From an uncultured Lachnospiraceae bacterium (GTDB taxonomy: Bacteria > Bacillota > Clostridia > Lachnospirales > Lachnospiraceae), in NCBI GenBank assembly GCA_900539175.1, contig UQAW01000007.1:1-64000 (forward strand): a DNA stretch of 64,000 nucleotides. The letters run 5' to 3'. The position numbers were made by a program, and so were the translations under genes. Under the pieces are notes generated by a model. That model did not search any database and was not told the origin of the DNA. It saw only the letters and a program-made list of their open reading frames with translations. Below are positions 49,401-57,633 of this stretch, one piece after another. The first letter of the stretch is position 1. Each line of letters opens with the position of its first letter.

Positions 49401-51100
49401 AGACGGAAGAAAATCATTTCTGTATCAGTCCGCGTCAAGAAGATTATGACCGGCTTCTTCAGGCACTAAAAGATAAACAGATAGATAAGATTGTGCATTT
49501 AATGAGCTGCGATGAACAGGAAAAATTCGAAAGCCAGAAGCAGAACAGTATTACTAGCCTGTTTTATCTAGCGAAAGCACTGATTAACAGCAGGATTTCG
49601 AATCCAATAGAACTGGTACTTGTAACACGTTACGCATACCGTATCGGTGATACAGAAAGGATTCGCCCTTTTGGGAATGCTTTATTTGGTTTGGGAAGCG
49701 TAATCGCGCAGGAAAATGAAAGCGTTACATGCCGCTGCATAGATGTGGACGAATCAACGAAAACAGAAGTGTTAATGAAAGAGGTCTTTCAGGGGACAAG
49801 TTCTTCTATCGCATACAGGGCAAACGAACGCTACATAAGAACTCTGGATGTATTGGAAGCTGAGAACGAGGAAAATGAGAACAAGAAAACGAAGAAAGCA
49901 GTAGACTGGAAAGAGGATGGCGCTTATATCATAACTGGTGGAACCGGTGGAATAGGTAGTGAACTAGTAAACTATCTAACAGCAAACTCTATGTGCAAGT
50001 TGGTATTATGGGGCCGGAGCGAAAGAAGCTATGGAGAAGAATGGAACCAGTTAATCGATGATCGCAGGATCCAAATCGCGCAGGTAGACGTTACCGATAT
50101 GAATGCGGTAAATGGGGCGCTTACCGATGTTCGTGTAAGATATGGAAAAATAAATGGTATCTTTCATTGTGCTGGGGTTGCAGGAAATGGATTCCTGTTT
50201 AGGAAAAACGAGCGGGAGTTTATGGAGGCTATTGCTGCAAAGGTAGAAGGAACAAGAAATCTGGAATTGCTTACCAGACAGGATTCTCTTGATTTCCTTA
50301 TTCTGTTTTCCTCCATTACCGCATACACAGGAGGTCCTGGACAGTCTGATTATACGACAGCGAATGCATTTATGGATAGCTTTGCTTCGCTATTAAGAAG
50401 TGAGGGAATTCCTACTTATTCTGTAAACTGGCCTCTATGGAAAGATATAGGAATGAGTGCTGCTTACCATGTGAATGAGAACATGAGCGTATTCAAGGCA
50501 ATCGAGCTAGAACGAGCCATTTCTGCCATGGAAAAAGTTTTACAGATGGATTACGCTAATCTGATATTTGGCGTTCCGAATTATGAATTGATTGCGAAAG
50601 CAGCTGGCAAATTACCATTCGCTATATCATCAGAAACGATGCGGCGTATCATTAACAAATACAGCGAGAAAAAGGGAAGCCATGCTGGTGAGCAGGGAAA
50701 CATAGATGAGATGGAAAGCATAGTATTTGCAGGCAAAACAAAAGAAGAATGTTCAGAAACCGAAAGGAAGTTGGTATACATATGGGCATATTCGTTTAGT
50801 TGCCAAAAAATAGACGTATATGCGAATTTCATGGATTATGGCGGAGATTCTATTATTGCAACACAGATTTATAAGGAAATTGTTTCAAAAGTATGCAGTG
50901 ACCTTGATATATCTGATATCTTTACCTATCCAACGATTGTGGGACTGGCAAAAGTCATAGAAGAAAGAATGGGGATCAAAGAGCCAGAAGAAACTGTCAG
51001 TGAGGAAATGAGCGATGATCAGTTGAAGAAAATGTTGCAGGGAATCAAGTCGGGTTCTCTTTCGGTAGAGCATGCAACACAATTATTGGAGAAAAGATAG
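46427..51100 (+). CDS. trans-AT PKS module: KS-DH-KR-ACP
   Basis: This 1557-residue single-module PKS begins with a docking region (FDLVVNHSIQPKDASNILKL) matching the tail of the 41732 protein. Domains: KS (about 38-465; Cys208 in DTSCSSG, EAHGTGT, NIGHTV), AT-less linker, DH (about 645-920; HKIQGHYVLPG from His681, Asp844 in LLDNAVN), KR (GGTGGIG near 1170; Tyr1309 in QSDYTTAN), ACP (YGGDSI, Ser1475) and a C-terminal docking tail (LQGIKSGSLSVEHATQLL). The matching N-terminal helices are on the 52599 protein, so the oxidoreductase gene between them is an insertion in gene order only. The expected product is a second enoyl unit, giving the diene of block 2. The ribosome site is weak and follows a hairpin. 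Confidence 0.93.
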   Translation: MDQVEKYVFDLVVNHSIQPKDASNILKLISENENEKTNDIAIIGMSCRFSNADNYEEYWQNIMHEINCIREFPERRKDYVQQFYKAIDSPYIDLPFMKAGFLESIEQFDESMFRISPREAKEMDPFQRMFLTVAFEAMEDAGYTASQIYGTKTGVFAGRDHTPENPYKHIAGSTEPLVMTGTWTGIVASRFSYIFNLQGPSMIIDTSCSSGLTGVHLACESLRRGECDMAIAGGVHLEFTAKQSLNPTFTMIESEESCVRSFSSGATGTVWGEGVAAVFLKPLERAKRDGDHILGVIKGSAMNNDGASNGLTAPNAQAQSQVLIDAWKNAKVDPKTIQYIEAHGTGTELGDPIEIKGIQDAFSRYTDKKQFCGIGTVKTNIGHTVAASGIASLIKVILAMQHGVLPPSINFKQANSYINFTDSPVYFVDRIQKWKKGENPRRAGISAFSFNGTNVHLVLEEPESIVSGEEIKEKPELFVLSAKNDKSLKHYVEDCYRYINVQKNDSFDSIIKTAQVNKEPFENRLAFVVKDVQELKRKLKYIADNGLQADDTQKIFYGEIKGKHKNIQKLDNSLVERVADIDRQTVAQQAELLNQLAQAFVEGKQIDFAELFHYGTFAKARLPIYPLDFKRYWPAEPFPEKKDRPKEIEHPLLNKCLVQSIDTEIYLARLSPKMHWVLSEHKIQGHYVLPGTAYIEMIREVINLIVNEETVTLKDLVFISPLIVEPEETKDVQIIIKEEEGGKHITVASKEEMLDTWVKHVETVWVKSEKEKVGFIDIDGLKAKLSRQTVQPKEEQNDFFTIGDRWKSTSEIYMGKDELLCTLKLPEQFEKDLVDYTLHPALLDNAVNFSIQNIGDGMYLPYAYKKIKILHKMPNVFYSLVRKKDNIENTEIITADAWLMDQEGNVFVEIEDYSIKKVHSHEFENRYKSLKGQQPQFYKTGWEKTEEEPDWEEKDSGNILVFEDTNGLGSKAKELYGNQNIITVSAGNQYAQTEENHFCISPRQEDYDRLLQALKDKQIDKIVHLMSCDEQEKFESQKQNSITSLFYLAKALINSRISNPIELVLVTRYAYRIGDTERIRPFGNALFGLGSVIAQENESVTCRCIDVDESTKTEVLMKEVFQGTSSSIAYRANERYIRTLDVLEAENEENENKKTKKAVDWKEDGAYIITGGTGGIGSELVNYLTANSMCKLVLWGRSERSYGEEWNQLIDDRRIQIAQVDVTDMNAVNGALTDVRVRYGKINGIFHCAGVAGNGFLFRKNEREFMEAIAAKVEGTRNLELLTRQDSLDFLILFSSITAYTGGPGQSDYTTANAFMDSFASLLRSEGIPTYSVNWPLWKDIGMSAAYHVNENMSVFKAIELERAISAMEKVLQMDYANLIFGVPNYELIAKAAGKLPFAISSETMRRIINKYSEKKGSHAGEQGNIDEMESIVFAGKTKEECSETERKLVYIWAYSFSCQKIDVYANFMDYGGDSIIATQIYKEIVSKVCSDLDISDIFTYPTIVGLAKVIEERMGIKEPEETVSEEMSDDQLKKMLQGIKSGSLSVEHATQLLEKR

Positions 51101-51110
51101 AGGCGTTTTT

Positions 51111-52568
51111 ATGAATAAAAAACTGATTGTTATTGGTGCAGGAGTTGCAGGGCTTGCAGCCGGAATATATGCAAGACTGAATGATTTTGATTCCGTAATT
51201 TATGAAAGCCACGATATAGCAGGCGGGGTATGCACATCCTGGAAACGAAAGGATTTCATCATAGATGGATGCCTGCACTGGCTTATGATTGATACTCCGG
51301 GAACTCCAACGTATGATACATGGAGGGAGCTGGGCATTCTAGAGGAATGCCGCTTTCTCCCAATTGATGTGTTTCTTGTCATACATGGGCAGCAAGGGGA
51401 GAGCTTGATCGTATATAGCGATGTAGATAAGTTTGAATCCGAAATGCTCCGAGTAGCGCCAGAAGATCAAGAACTGATTAAGCAGTTTGGTGATACCATA
51501 CGGTTATATCAGATCATGCAGGAAAGTAAGGACGAAAAAGAGAACAGGAGAACATTTTTCCGCATTGTCAGACGATTATCGAATGCACAGGGCGGCTTGA
51601 TGAAGGTGAGAGAATATGCACATAGATTTCGGAATCCGTTTCTTAGGAAAGCGTTTCCGCTCATTTTAGGAAGGGATACAACCGTTGGAATCTTAGCAAT
51701 GACCTTAGCTCAATTTGCAAATAAAATCGTTGCAGTTCCAGAAGGCGGGTCTTTGGCATTTTCTAATAAGTTGCTGGAAAAGTATAAGAATCTTGGTGGA
51801 GAGATTGTATATAAGAAGACGGCAGAAAGAATTCTTAAGCGGGATGGCAAATCCTACGGAGTCGTTTTTGAGGATGGGACACAGTCTGAGGCTGACTACA
51901 TTATCTGGGCAGGTGATGGTCACAGTCTTTTATATGATTTGTTAGCGGACGAGGAAAAGGACGCAAGTACACAAAAGCTTTACCAGAGTGGAACCCTTTT
52001 CGCACCGTTAGTACAGCTTTCGCTATGTTTAGATGGGGAGATAGCGAATATGCCAAACCGTCAGATCATAATCACGCAAGAGCCCGTTTTCAAAGATGGA
52101 TATGGTGAGGATTATATTCTGTTAAATAATTACCAGTATGATAAAACGCTTATGCCAGAAGGAAAGTCAATTATCAATGTTCTTTTAAATACCTCCTATG
52201 CGTACTGGAACTCGCTTGGATATCATACGAAAGAATACAAGGAAGCAAAAAATCAGGTAAAGGATCACATAGTAAAGGTGCTGTCAAAGCATTATCCTGA
52301 TTTGACAGAGAAAATCAGTTATCTCGAAGTTGCAACCCCACTTACATGGGAACGGTATACCAAGAACTGGAGAGGATCTTATGAAGGATTTCTGTCATCA
52401 CCGGAAAATCTGAATTACAAGCCAAAGTCAACATTAAAGGGGTTAGAGAACATCTATATGTGCGGACAATGGGTACAGATTGGTGGAGGTGTAAGTACAT
52501 GTGTTTTGTCAGGTAAGAATACCATTCTAGAGATCTGTCAAAGAGAAGAACAGAACAGTATAAAATAG
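51111..52568 (+). CDS. CrtI / phytoene-desaturase-like FAD oxidoreductase
   Basis: ATG 51111 follows AGAGGCG and gives a protein that opens straight into the FAD-binding fold. An upstream in-frame ATG (51072) would overlap the PKS gene. The 485-residue product has GAGVAG (9-14), an acidic residue at the end of the second strand (VIYES), the GGVCTSW segment, and near the C-terminus the GQWVQIGGGVSTCVLSGKN signature typical of phytoene desaturase / carotene isomerase-type flavoproteins. These enzymes desaturate, isomerise or otherwise oxidise hydrophobic chains. Sitting among PKS genes, it probably tailors the polyene or a beta-hydroxy/amino acid unit, either on the carrier or after release. 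There is no signal peptide or clear membrane anchor. The actual substrate is unknown. Confidence 0.85.
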   Translation: MNKKLIVIGAGVAGLAAGIYARLNDFDSVIYESHDIAGGVCTSWKRKDFIIDGCLHWLMIDTPGTPTYDTWRELGILEECRFLPIDVFLVIHGQQGESLIVYSDVDKFESEMLRVAPEDQELIKQFGDTIRLYQIMQESKDEKENRRTFFRIVRRLSNAQGGLMKVREYAHRFRNPFLRKAFPLILGRDTTVGILAMTLAQFANKIVAVPEGGSLAFSNKLLEKYKNLGGEIVYKKTAERILKRDGKSYGVVFEDGTQSEADYIIWAGDGHSLLYDLLADEEKDASTQKLYQSGTLFAPLVQLSLCLDGEIANMPNRQIIITQEPVFKDGYGEDYILLNNYQYDKTLMPEGKSIINVLLNTSYAYWNSLGYHTKEYKEAKNQVKDHIVKVLSKHYPDLTEKISYLEVATPLTWERYTKNWRGSYEGFLSSPENLNYKPKSTLKGLENIYMCGQWVQIGGGVSTCVLSGKNTILEICQREEQNSIK

Positions 52569-52598
52569 AAATTACGCAAAGAAAGGGAAAATGCGGGT

Positions 52599-55500
52599 AT
52601 GAGTGATATCGCAGCGATTAATCAGTATATTTTAGAACAGGTTAAGTCGGGAAATATGAAGGAAGACATGGCATTTACCTTGTTAAAAAGCATCAATACA
52701 AGTCAGGATAGTGTTGATGATATCGCTATAATAGGAGTTTCATGCAGATTTCCACAAGCTGACAATGTAGAAGAATTTTGGAATAATATTTTAGAAAATA
52801 AGGTTTCCATTCGACAGTTTCCAGATGGCAGAATGAAAAAATTAAGCAGGAACGTTTCTGATAATGATAAAAGCCGGTATTTAACGGCAGGATATTTAGA
52901 AGATATTGATTTATTCGATCCTGGTTTTTTTGGTATTTCTATAAATGAGGCAGTTGCCATGCTTCCACAGCAGAGAATGTTTATGGAAGTTGCATATGAA
53001 GCATTAGAACATGCTGGATATGGTGGAAAAAGACTGGATGGAAAGAAAACGGGGATCTACGTTGGGATTGACCATGCGTCAAATGGAAATGAATACATGA
53101 GTATCTTTGGCAGACAGGATATTATTGCAAAGACAGGATCCTGGCCAGGAATGTTATCCTCTAGAATAGCCTATGCATTAAATCTCAAAGGACCTAATAT
53201 GGTTATCGATACAGCATGTTCCTCCGGTCTGGTTGCGATACATACAGCATGTTCAGCGTTGCGAAATAAAGAATGCGGTATGGCAGTAGCAGGCGGAATT
53301 AATATTCTTGTATATCCGAAAGCAGCAAATGTCATGGAGGAAATCGAAGCAGAAGGAGCCGATGTGCGTCCGTTCAGCAGAAATGCAAGTGGGACCGTGT
53401 GGGGAGAAGGAGTTGGAGCACTGATATTAAAACCACTAAGCAAGGCGATCAGTGATAATAACCGCATACTTGGTGTTATAAAAGGCAGTGCAGTGAATAG
53501 CAATGGTAAATCCAATGGAATTACAGCTCCTAGTGCATCCGCACAGCAGGAGGTAATTATGCAGGCATGGAAGACAGCACAAGTGGAACCAGAGAGTATT
53601 CAATATATAGAAACACATGGAACCGGAACGCTTATAGGGGATCCTATCGAATTAAAAGGTATAACAGCAGCATTCAGACAATTTACCAAGAGGGAACAGT
53701 TCTGTGGAATTGGCTGTTCTAAGCAGAACATCGGTCATTGTGTAGCTGCTTCAGGAATCGCATCCATCATCAAAATGCTGAAGGCAATGCAGGAAAGAAA
53801 AATGTTATCCATTCATAATTTTGATGAACCGAATCCGTTTATCCGTTTTATTCATTCTCCAGTGTTTGTTGTGGATCAGGTAAAGGACTGGAAGCGGGGA
53901 GAATATAAGAGAAGAGCAGGGGTGAGTTCCTTTGGGTTCACGGGGACAAATTGCCATGTAGTGCTCGAAGAGCCGCCAGAGGTATCTGATACAGAGGAAA
54001 AACAGGGATTACATATTTTTTGCCTTTCCGCAAGAAATGAGAAAGTTCTGCACAAACTCATTAACCAGTATGTGCAGTCTGGCATCGAGAAATCGGAGGA
54101 TACATTAGAGAACGTCTGTTACACCCAGAATGTGGGGAGAGGGCATTATCTTGTAAGACTTTCATTTGTCGTGAAGAATCGGGATGAGTTAATCAGCAAG
54201 CTTAAGTTGTTACAGGAAAGTAGTTCTTATGATGGGATAGAGGATATTTACTATGGTACAGTAAAAATAATGGACCATCAGGAAGAGGCTAGGGAAGTTG
54301 GTGGAATGACCCAGTTCGAACATGAGAAGCTGACAAGGAGAGCTAATCAATATATCAAAGAACATGCAGGCGGAAAAGACCAGCTGTCAGATGAATATCG
54401 TAAAATTTGTCAGCAGATCTGTCAGTATTACGTACAAGGTGCAGATATTGACTGGGAACGCGTCTATTACCAGAATAGAAAAATAAGAATTGCCGATGTA
54501 CCCGTATACCCTTTCGATAATCAGCATTACTGGCCAGAGATAAAAGCAGACGGCGAAGATTACAAAAACCAGATTGCTTATCATTTAGCATGGAAGGGAT
54601 TGCCTAAGACAGAAGTGAGAAATATTCAAGATGAGAAAATCGTTTTGATTATGGATTCGCAGGGAGTCGGAGAAAACGTAAAACATGCATTAGCGAATGG
54701 AAATAAACTGATTACGGTTGTTCTAGGTGAAACATTTAGCAAGACAGGAAATACGGAGTATATCTGTTCCGAAACAAAAGAGGATTATGAAAAACTATTC
54801 CATGAGCTTGCTGAGGAAAGGATAGATCGTATTATCCATGTGAGTTCTATTACAGCAGGGGCTAATGGTGTTAGGAGCGTATTTCAAATGTACCAGGCGC
54901 TGATAGGAATAGATGCAAATAAGAGAATACTAAGATTAAATGTCATATCAAGTAATGCTTATGAGATAACCGGACAGGAACATACCATAGAACCAGACCA
55001 CGCAGCAGTTTACGGATTATTAAAAGCAGCGTCAAGAGAGAGCGGGTTTTTACATTTTCAATGTTTGGATATAGATTTGGATTCCTATGAAACAGAAGAG
55101 GTAATACGTGCTATTGCAATGGAAACACCATATTTTCTTACAGCACTGCGTAACAGGACCTGCTATGTAGAAGAAATCGAAGCAGGGTATCCACAAAAGG
55201 AAATGGAAGTCGCAATAAGAGAAAATGGAGTGTATCTGGTAACAGGTGGAAACGGTGGTATTGGGAAGCAGATTGCAAGGTATCTGGCATCACGAAAGCA
55301 TTGCAAGATCATATTCTTAAGCAGGACCCCCTTTCAGGATGAAGAACTGTTGAAGGAACTAGAGAAGAGCGGTTCGAAGTATTCCACTTTCTGTGCAGAT
55401 GTAGCAGATTATGAACAGATGGAGCTCCTTATGGAAACGATCCATAAGGAATACGGCGTTTTACATGGAGTGTTCCATTGCGCCGGCTTATTCGAGCAGG

Positions 55501-57620
55501 GATATCTGGCAGGAAAAGACTGGGAAACAGTCTATCAGGTAATGAAAGTTAAAATGGAGGGTACTAGAATCTTAGATCAAGTGACTAGAGATAAGAATTT
55601 GGACTGTCTGTTCCTGTTTTCTTCTATGGCAGCCATTATTGGAATGCAGGGACAAGCAGGATACACCGCAGCCAATTCTTTCTTGGATTCTTTTCAGGAG
55701 TATCGGAATAAGTCAGGATTCAAAACGATCTCGGTAAACTGGGGAATATGGGGAGAAACTGGCGGGGCACTTAATTTCCAGTTTGATAAAGAGTTTATCT
55801 ATCGGCCATTAACCAATCAGGAAGCATTAGAAGTATTGGAAAAGATATTAGAAGGTGGTTTTAAAAGAACGCTTGCAGTGAAGATAAATTATCAGAATAG
55901 AAGTCTTAAAGATTATCAATCATTGCCTCTTCTCGTATCCAAGTCAATCTGTTCCTATATTGAATTTTTGAAAACAGAAGAGAAGGAAGAAACAGAAAAC
56001 AAGGTGGCTGAACTGAAAAATGTAATAATTACAGGAAGAAAAAATGGTGACTATAGCGAGGACGAGATCCGTGTGGCGCAAGTATGGGGAAATGTACTAG
56101 GCTATCGGGAAATTAATATATATGAGGATTTCTTCTCTATAGGCGGCGATTCAAGAGCAGCAGCCTTAATCGTAAACTACCTTAAACAGATGTTTCATAT
56201 GGCAGTTACGGCAGCAGATGTGCTGAAGTTTCCTACAATTGAGTCTTTCTGCAGTAATTTACACGCGGAAGAAAATACAGTAGTCATCCGTCCAGCAGCA
56301 AAGAAAGAACAATATGCACTATCCTATTCCCAGTACCGTTTGTTTATTATGAACCAGATGGCTCAGTCAGCGCTTTCCTACAATGTTCCAATGGTGCTTT
56401 CCTTAAATGAAACTATCGATGAAGAGAGAATGCAGAAAGCATTAGTCCAAATGGTTGAAAGACAGGAAGTGTTCCGTACAGCCATTGAGATTCAGGATGG
56501 AGAGCCAAAACAGGTGGTAAAGAACGAAGCAGAGATACGCTTAGAAGAGTTTGAATCGAAGGATGAGCAGATAGAGGAATGTATGCTGCAGTTTTTCCGT
56601 CCGTTTGATTTGTCTAAGGCGCCTTTATTAAGGGCTGGAATCATTAAGACGAACGACCGGCAGGTTTTGTTATTGGATTTTAACCATATTATAGCAGACG
56701 GAACCTCTATCCGTATCTTCTTATCAGAACTGTTTAGCTTGTATAAAGGTAAGCCATTGGACATGTTGAAGCTTCATATGAAAGACTATACAGAATGGCA
56801 GAATCAGGCTGTCAAGGATGGATTGTTCAAGCAACAGGAAGAGTACTGGATGAACCAGTTTGCTAATGGAATACCGAAATTGGAGCTTCAGGAGGATTAT
56901 GACAGTGTACAGCAGGGAATCAGAGGAGAACGTCTTTCCTTTGTTCTAGAAAAAGAGCTTATAGAAAGCCTAAAAAAAGTCAGTGCCGAGTATGGTGTAA
57001 CCCTGTATATGATTCTGGCATCTGCGTTTTATCTTCTTTTGTATAAATACACAGGACAGAAGGAACTGGTATTAGGAATTCCGGTATCCGGAAGAAACCA
57101 GAAGGAACAGGAAAATATGATTGGTATGTTTGTTAATGTTCTTCCTGTTAAAGTAGAAATTGACCCGCAACAGACCTATGAACAAATGTTAGAGCGGGTA
57201 AGAACGCAATTTCTGAATGCATATGAAAATCAGGATTATCCGTACCTGCTTTTACTTGAAAAAATGAGCGCGAAATACGGGGTTTCTTCTTTGTTTGAGG
57301 TATCCTTTCTAATGCAGAGCGCACCGATGGAAAAGATTACAGTTGATGATACATTAAGTGTTTCGCTTAACCAGTTTAATACGAAGACAGCCAGAGAAAA
57401 GCTATTGCTCGAAATCGTAGAGTCTGGGGAAGAGATAGCAGCTAATTTTGAGTATTCAGATGAATTATACACAAGAAGCACTATTGAACAACTGGCGACG
57501 TATTATCAGAAACTGGTGCGGCGGATAAATGAGACACAAAAGAAAAATGTGGATGATATTGAACTGGTAACGAAAGCAGAGCAGTTATTATTTCAGGATT
57601 TCAACGACGACTTGCTATAG
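52599..57620 (+). CDS. PKS-NRPS: KS-KR-ACP-C (C with NHxxxDG)
   Basis: This 1673-residue protein starts with a docking helix (YILEQVKSGNMKEDMAFTLL). Domains: KS (about 40-465; Cys207 in DTACSSG, ETHGTGT, NIGHCV), linker with no AT or DH, KR (GGNGGIG near 887; Tyr1022 in QAGYTAAN), ACP (IGGDSR, Ser1185) and C (about 1225-1660). The C core motif is NHIIADG (1362-1368): the first His is Asn, while the second, catalytic His and the Asp are kept. The KR-only module should leave a beta-hydroxy acyl chain. The protein ends a few residues past the C domain (LLFQDFNDDLL), like the fragment at 10-555. The A-PCP it needs is on the 59535 protein, so the AsnB-like gene lies between the two partners. Confidence 0.93.
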   Translation: MSDIAAINQYILEQVKSGNMKEDMAFTLLKSINTSQDSVDDIAIIGVSCRFPQADNVEEFWNNILENKVSIRQFPDGRMKKLSRNVSDNDKSRYLTAGYLEDIDLFDPGFFGISINEAVAMLPQQRMFMEVAYEALEHAGYGGKRLDGKKTGIYVGIDHASNGNEYMSIFGRQDIIAKTGSWPGMLSSRIAYALNLKGPNMVIDTACSSGLVAIHTACSALRNKECGMAVAGGINILVYPKAANVMEEIEAEGADVRPFSRNASGTVWGEGVGALILKPLSKAISDNNRILGVIKGSAVNSNGKSNGITAPSASAQQEVIMQAWKTAQVEPESIQYIETHGTGTLIGDPIELKGITAAFRQFTKREQFCGIGCSKQNIGHCVAASGIASIIKMLKAMQERKMLSIHNFDEPNPFIRFIHSPVFVVDQVKDWKRGEYKRRAGVSSFGFTGTNCHVVLEEPPEVSDTEEKQGLHIFCLSARNEKVLHKLINQYVQSGIEKSEDTLENVCYTQNVGRGHYLVRLSFVVKNRDELISKLKLLQESSSYDGIEDIYYGTVKIMDHQEEAREVGGMTQFEHEKLTRRANQYIKEHAGGKDQLSDEYRKICQQICQYYVQGADIDWERVYYQNRKIRIADVPVYPFDNQHYWPEIKADGEDYKNQIAYHLAWKGLPKTEVRNIQDEKIVLIMDSQGVGENVKHALANGNKLITVVLGETFSKTGNTEYICSETKEDYEKLFHELAEERIDRIIHVSSITAGANGVRSVFQMYQALIGIDANKRILRLNVISSNAYEITGQEHTIEPDHAAVYGLLKAASRESGFLHFQCLDIDLDSYETEEVIRAIAMETPYFLTALRNRTCYVEEIEAGYPQKEMEVAIRENGVYLVTGGNGGIGKQIARYLASRKHCKIIFLSRTPFQDEELLKELEKSGSKYSTFCADVADYEQMELLMETIHKEYGVLHGVFHCAGLFEQGYLAGKDWETVYQVMKVKMEGTRILDQVTRDKNLDCLFLFSSMAAIIGMQGQAGYTAANSFLDSFQEYRNKSGFKTISVNWGIWGETGGALNFQFDKEFIYRPLTNQEALEVLEKILEGGFKRTLAVKINYQNRSLKDYQSLPLLVSKSICSYIEFLKTEEKEETENKVAELKNVIITGRKNGDYSEDEIRVAQVWGNVLGYREINIYEDFFSIGGDSRAAALIVNYLKQMFHMAVTAADVLKFPTIESFCSNLHAEENTVVIRPAAKKEQYALSYSQYRLFIMNQMAQSALSYNVPMVLSLNETIDEERMQKALVQMVERQEVFRTAIEIQDGEPKQVVKNEAEIRLEEFESKDEQIEECMLQFFRPFDLSKAPLLRAGIIKTNDRQVLLLDFNHIIADGTSIRIFLSELFSLYKGKPLDMLKLHMKDYTEWQNQAVKDGLFKQQEEYWMNQFANGIPKLELQEDYDSVQQGIRGERLSFVLEKELIESLKKVSAEYGVTLYMILASAFYLLLYKYTGQKELVLGIPVSGRNQKEQENMIGMFVNVLPVKVEIDPQQTYEQMLERVRTQFLNAYENQDYPYLLLLEKMSAKYGVSSLFEVSFLMQSAPMEKITVDDTLSVSLNQFNTKTAREKLLLEIVESGEEIAANFEYSDELYTRSTIEQLATYYQKLVRRINETQKKNVDDIELVTKAEQLLFQDFNDDLL

Positions 57621-57633
57621 AGGAGTGAAAAAC

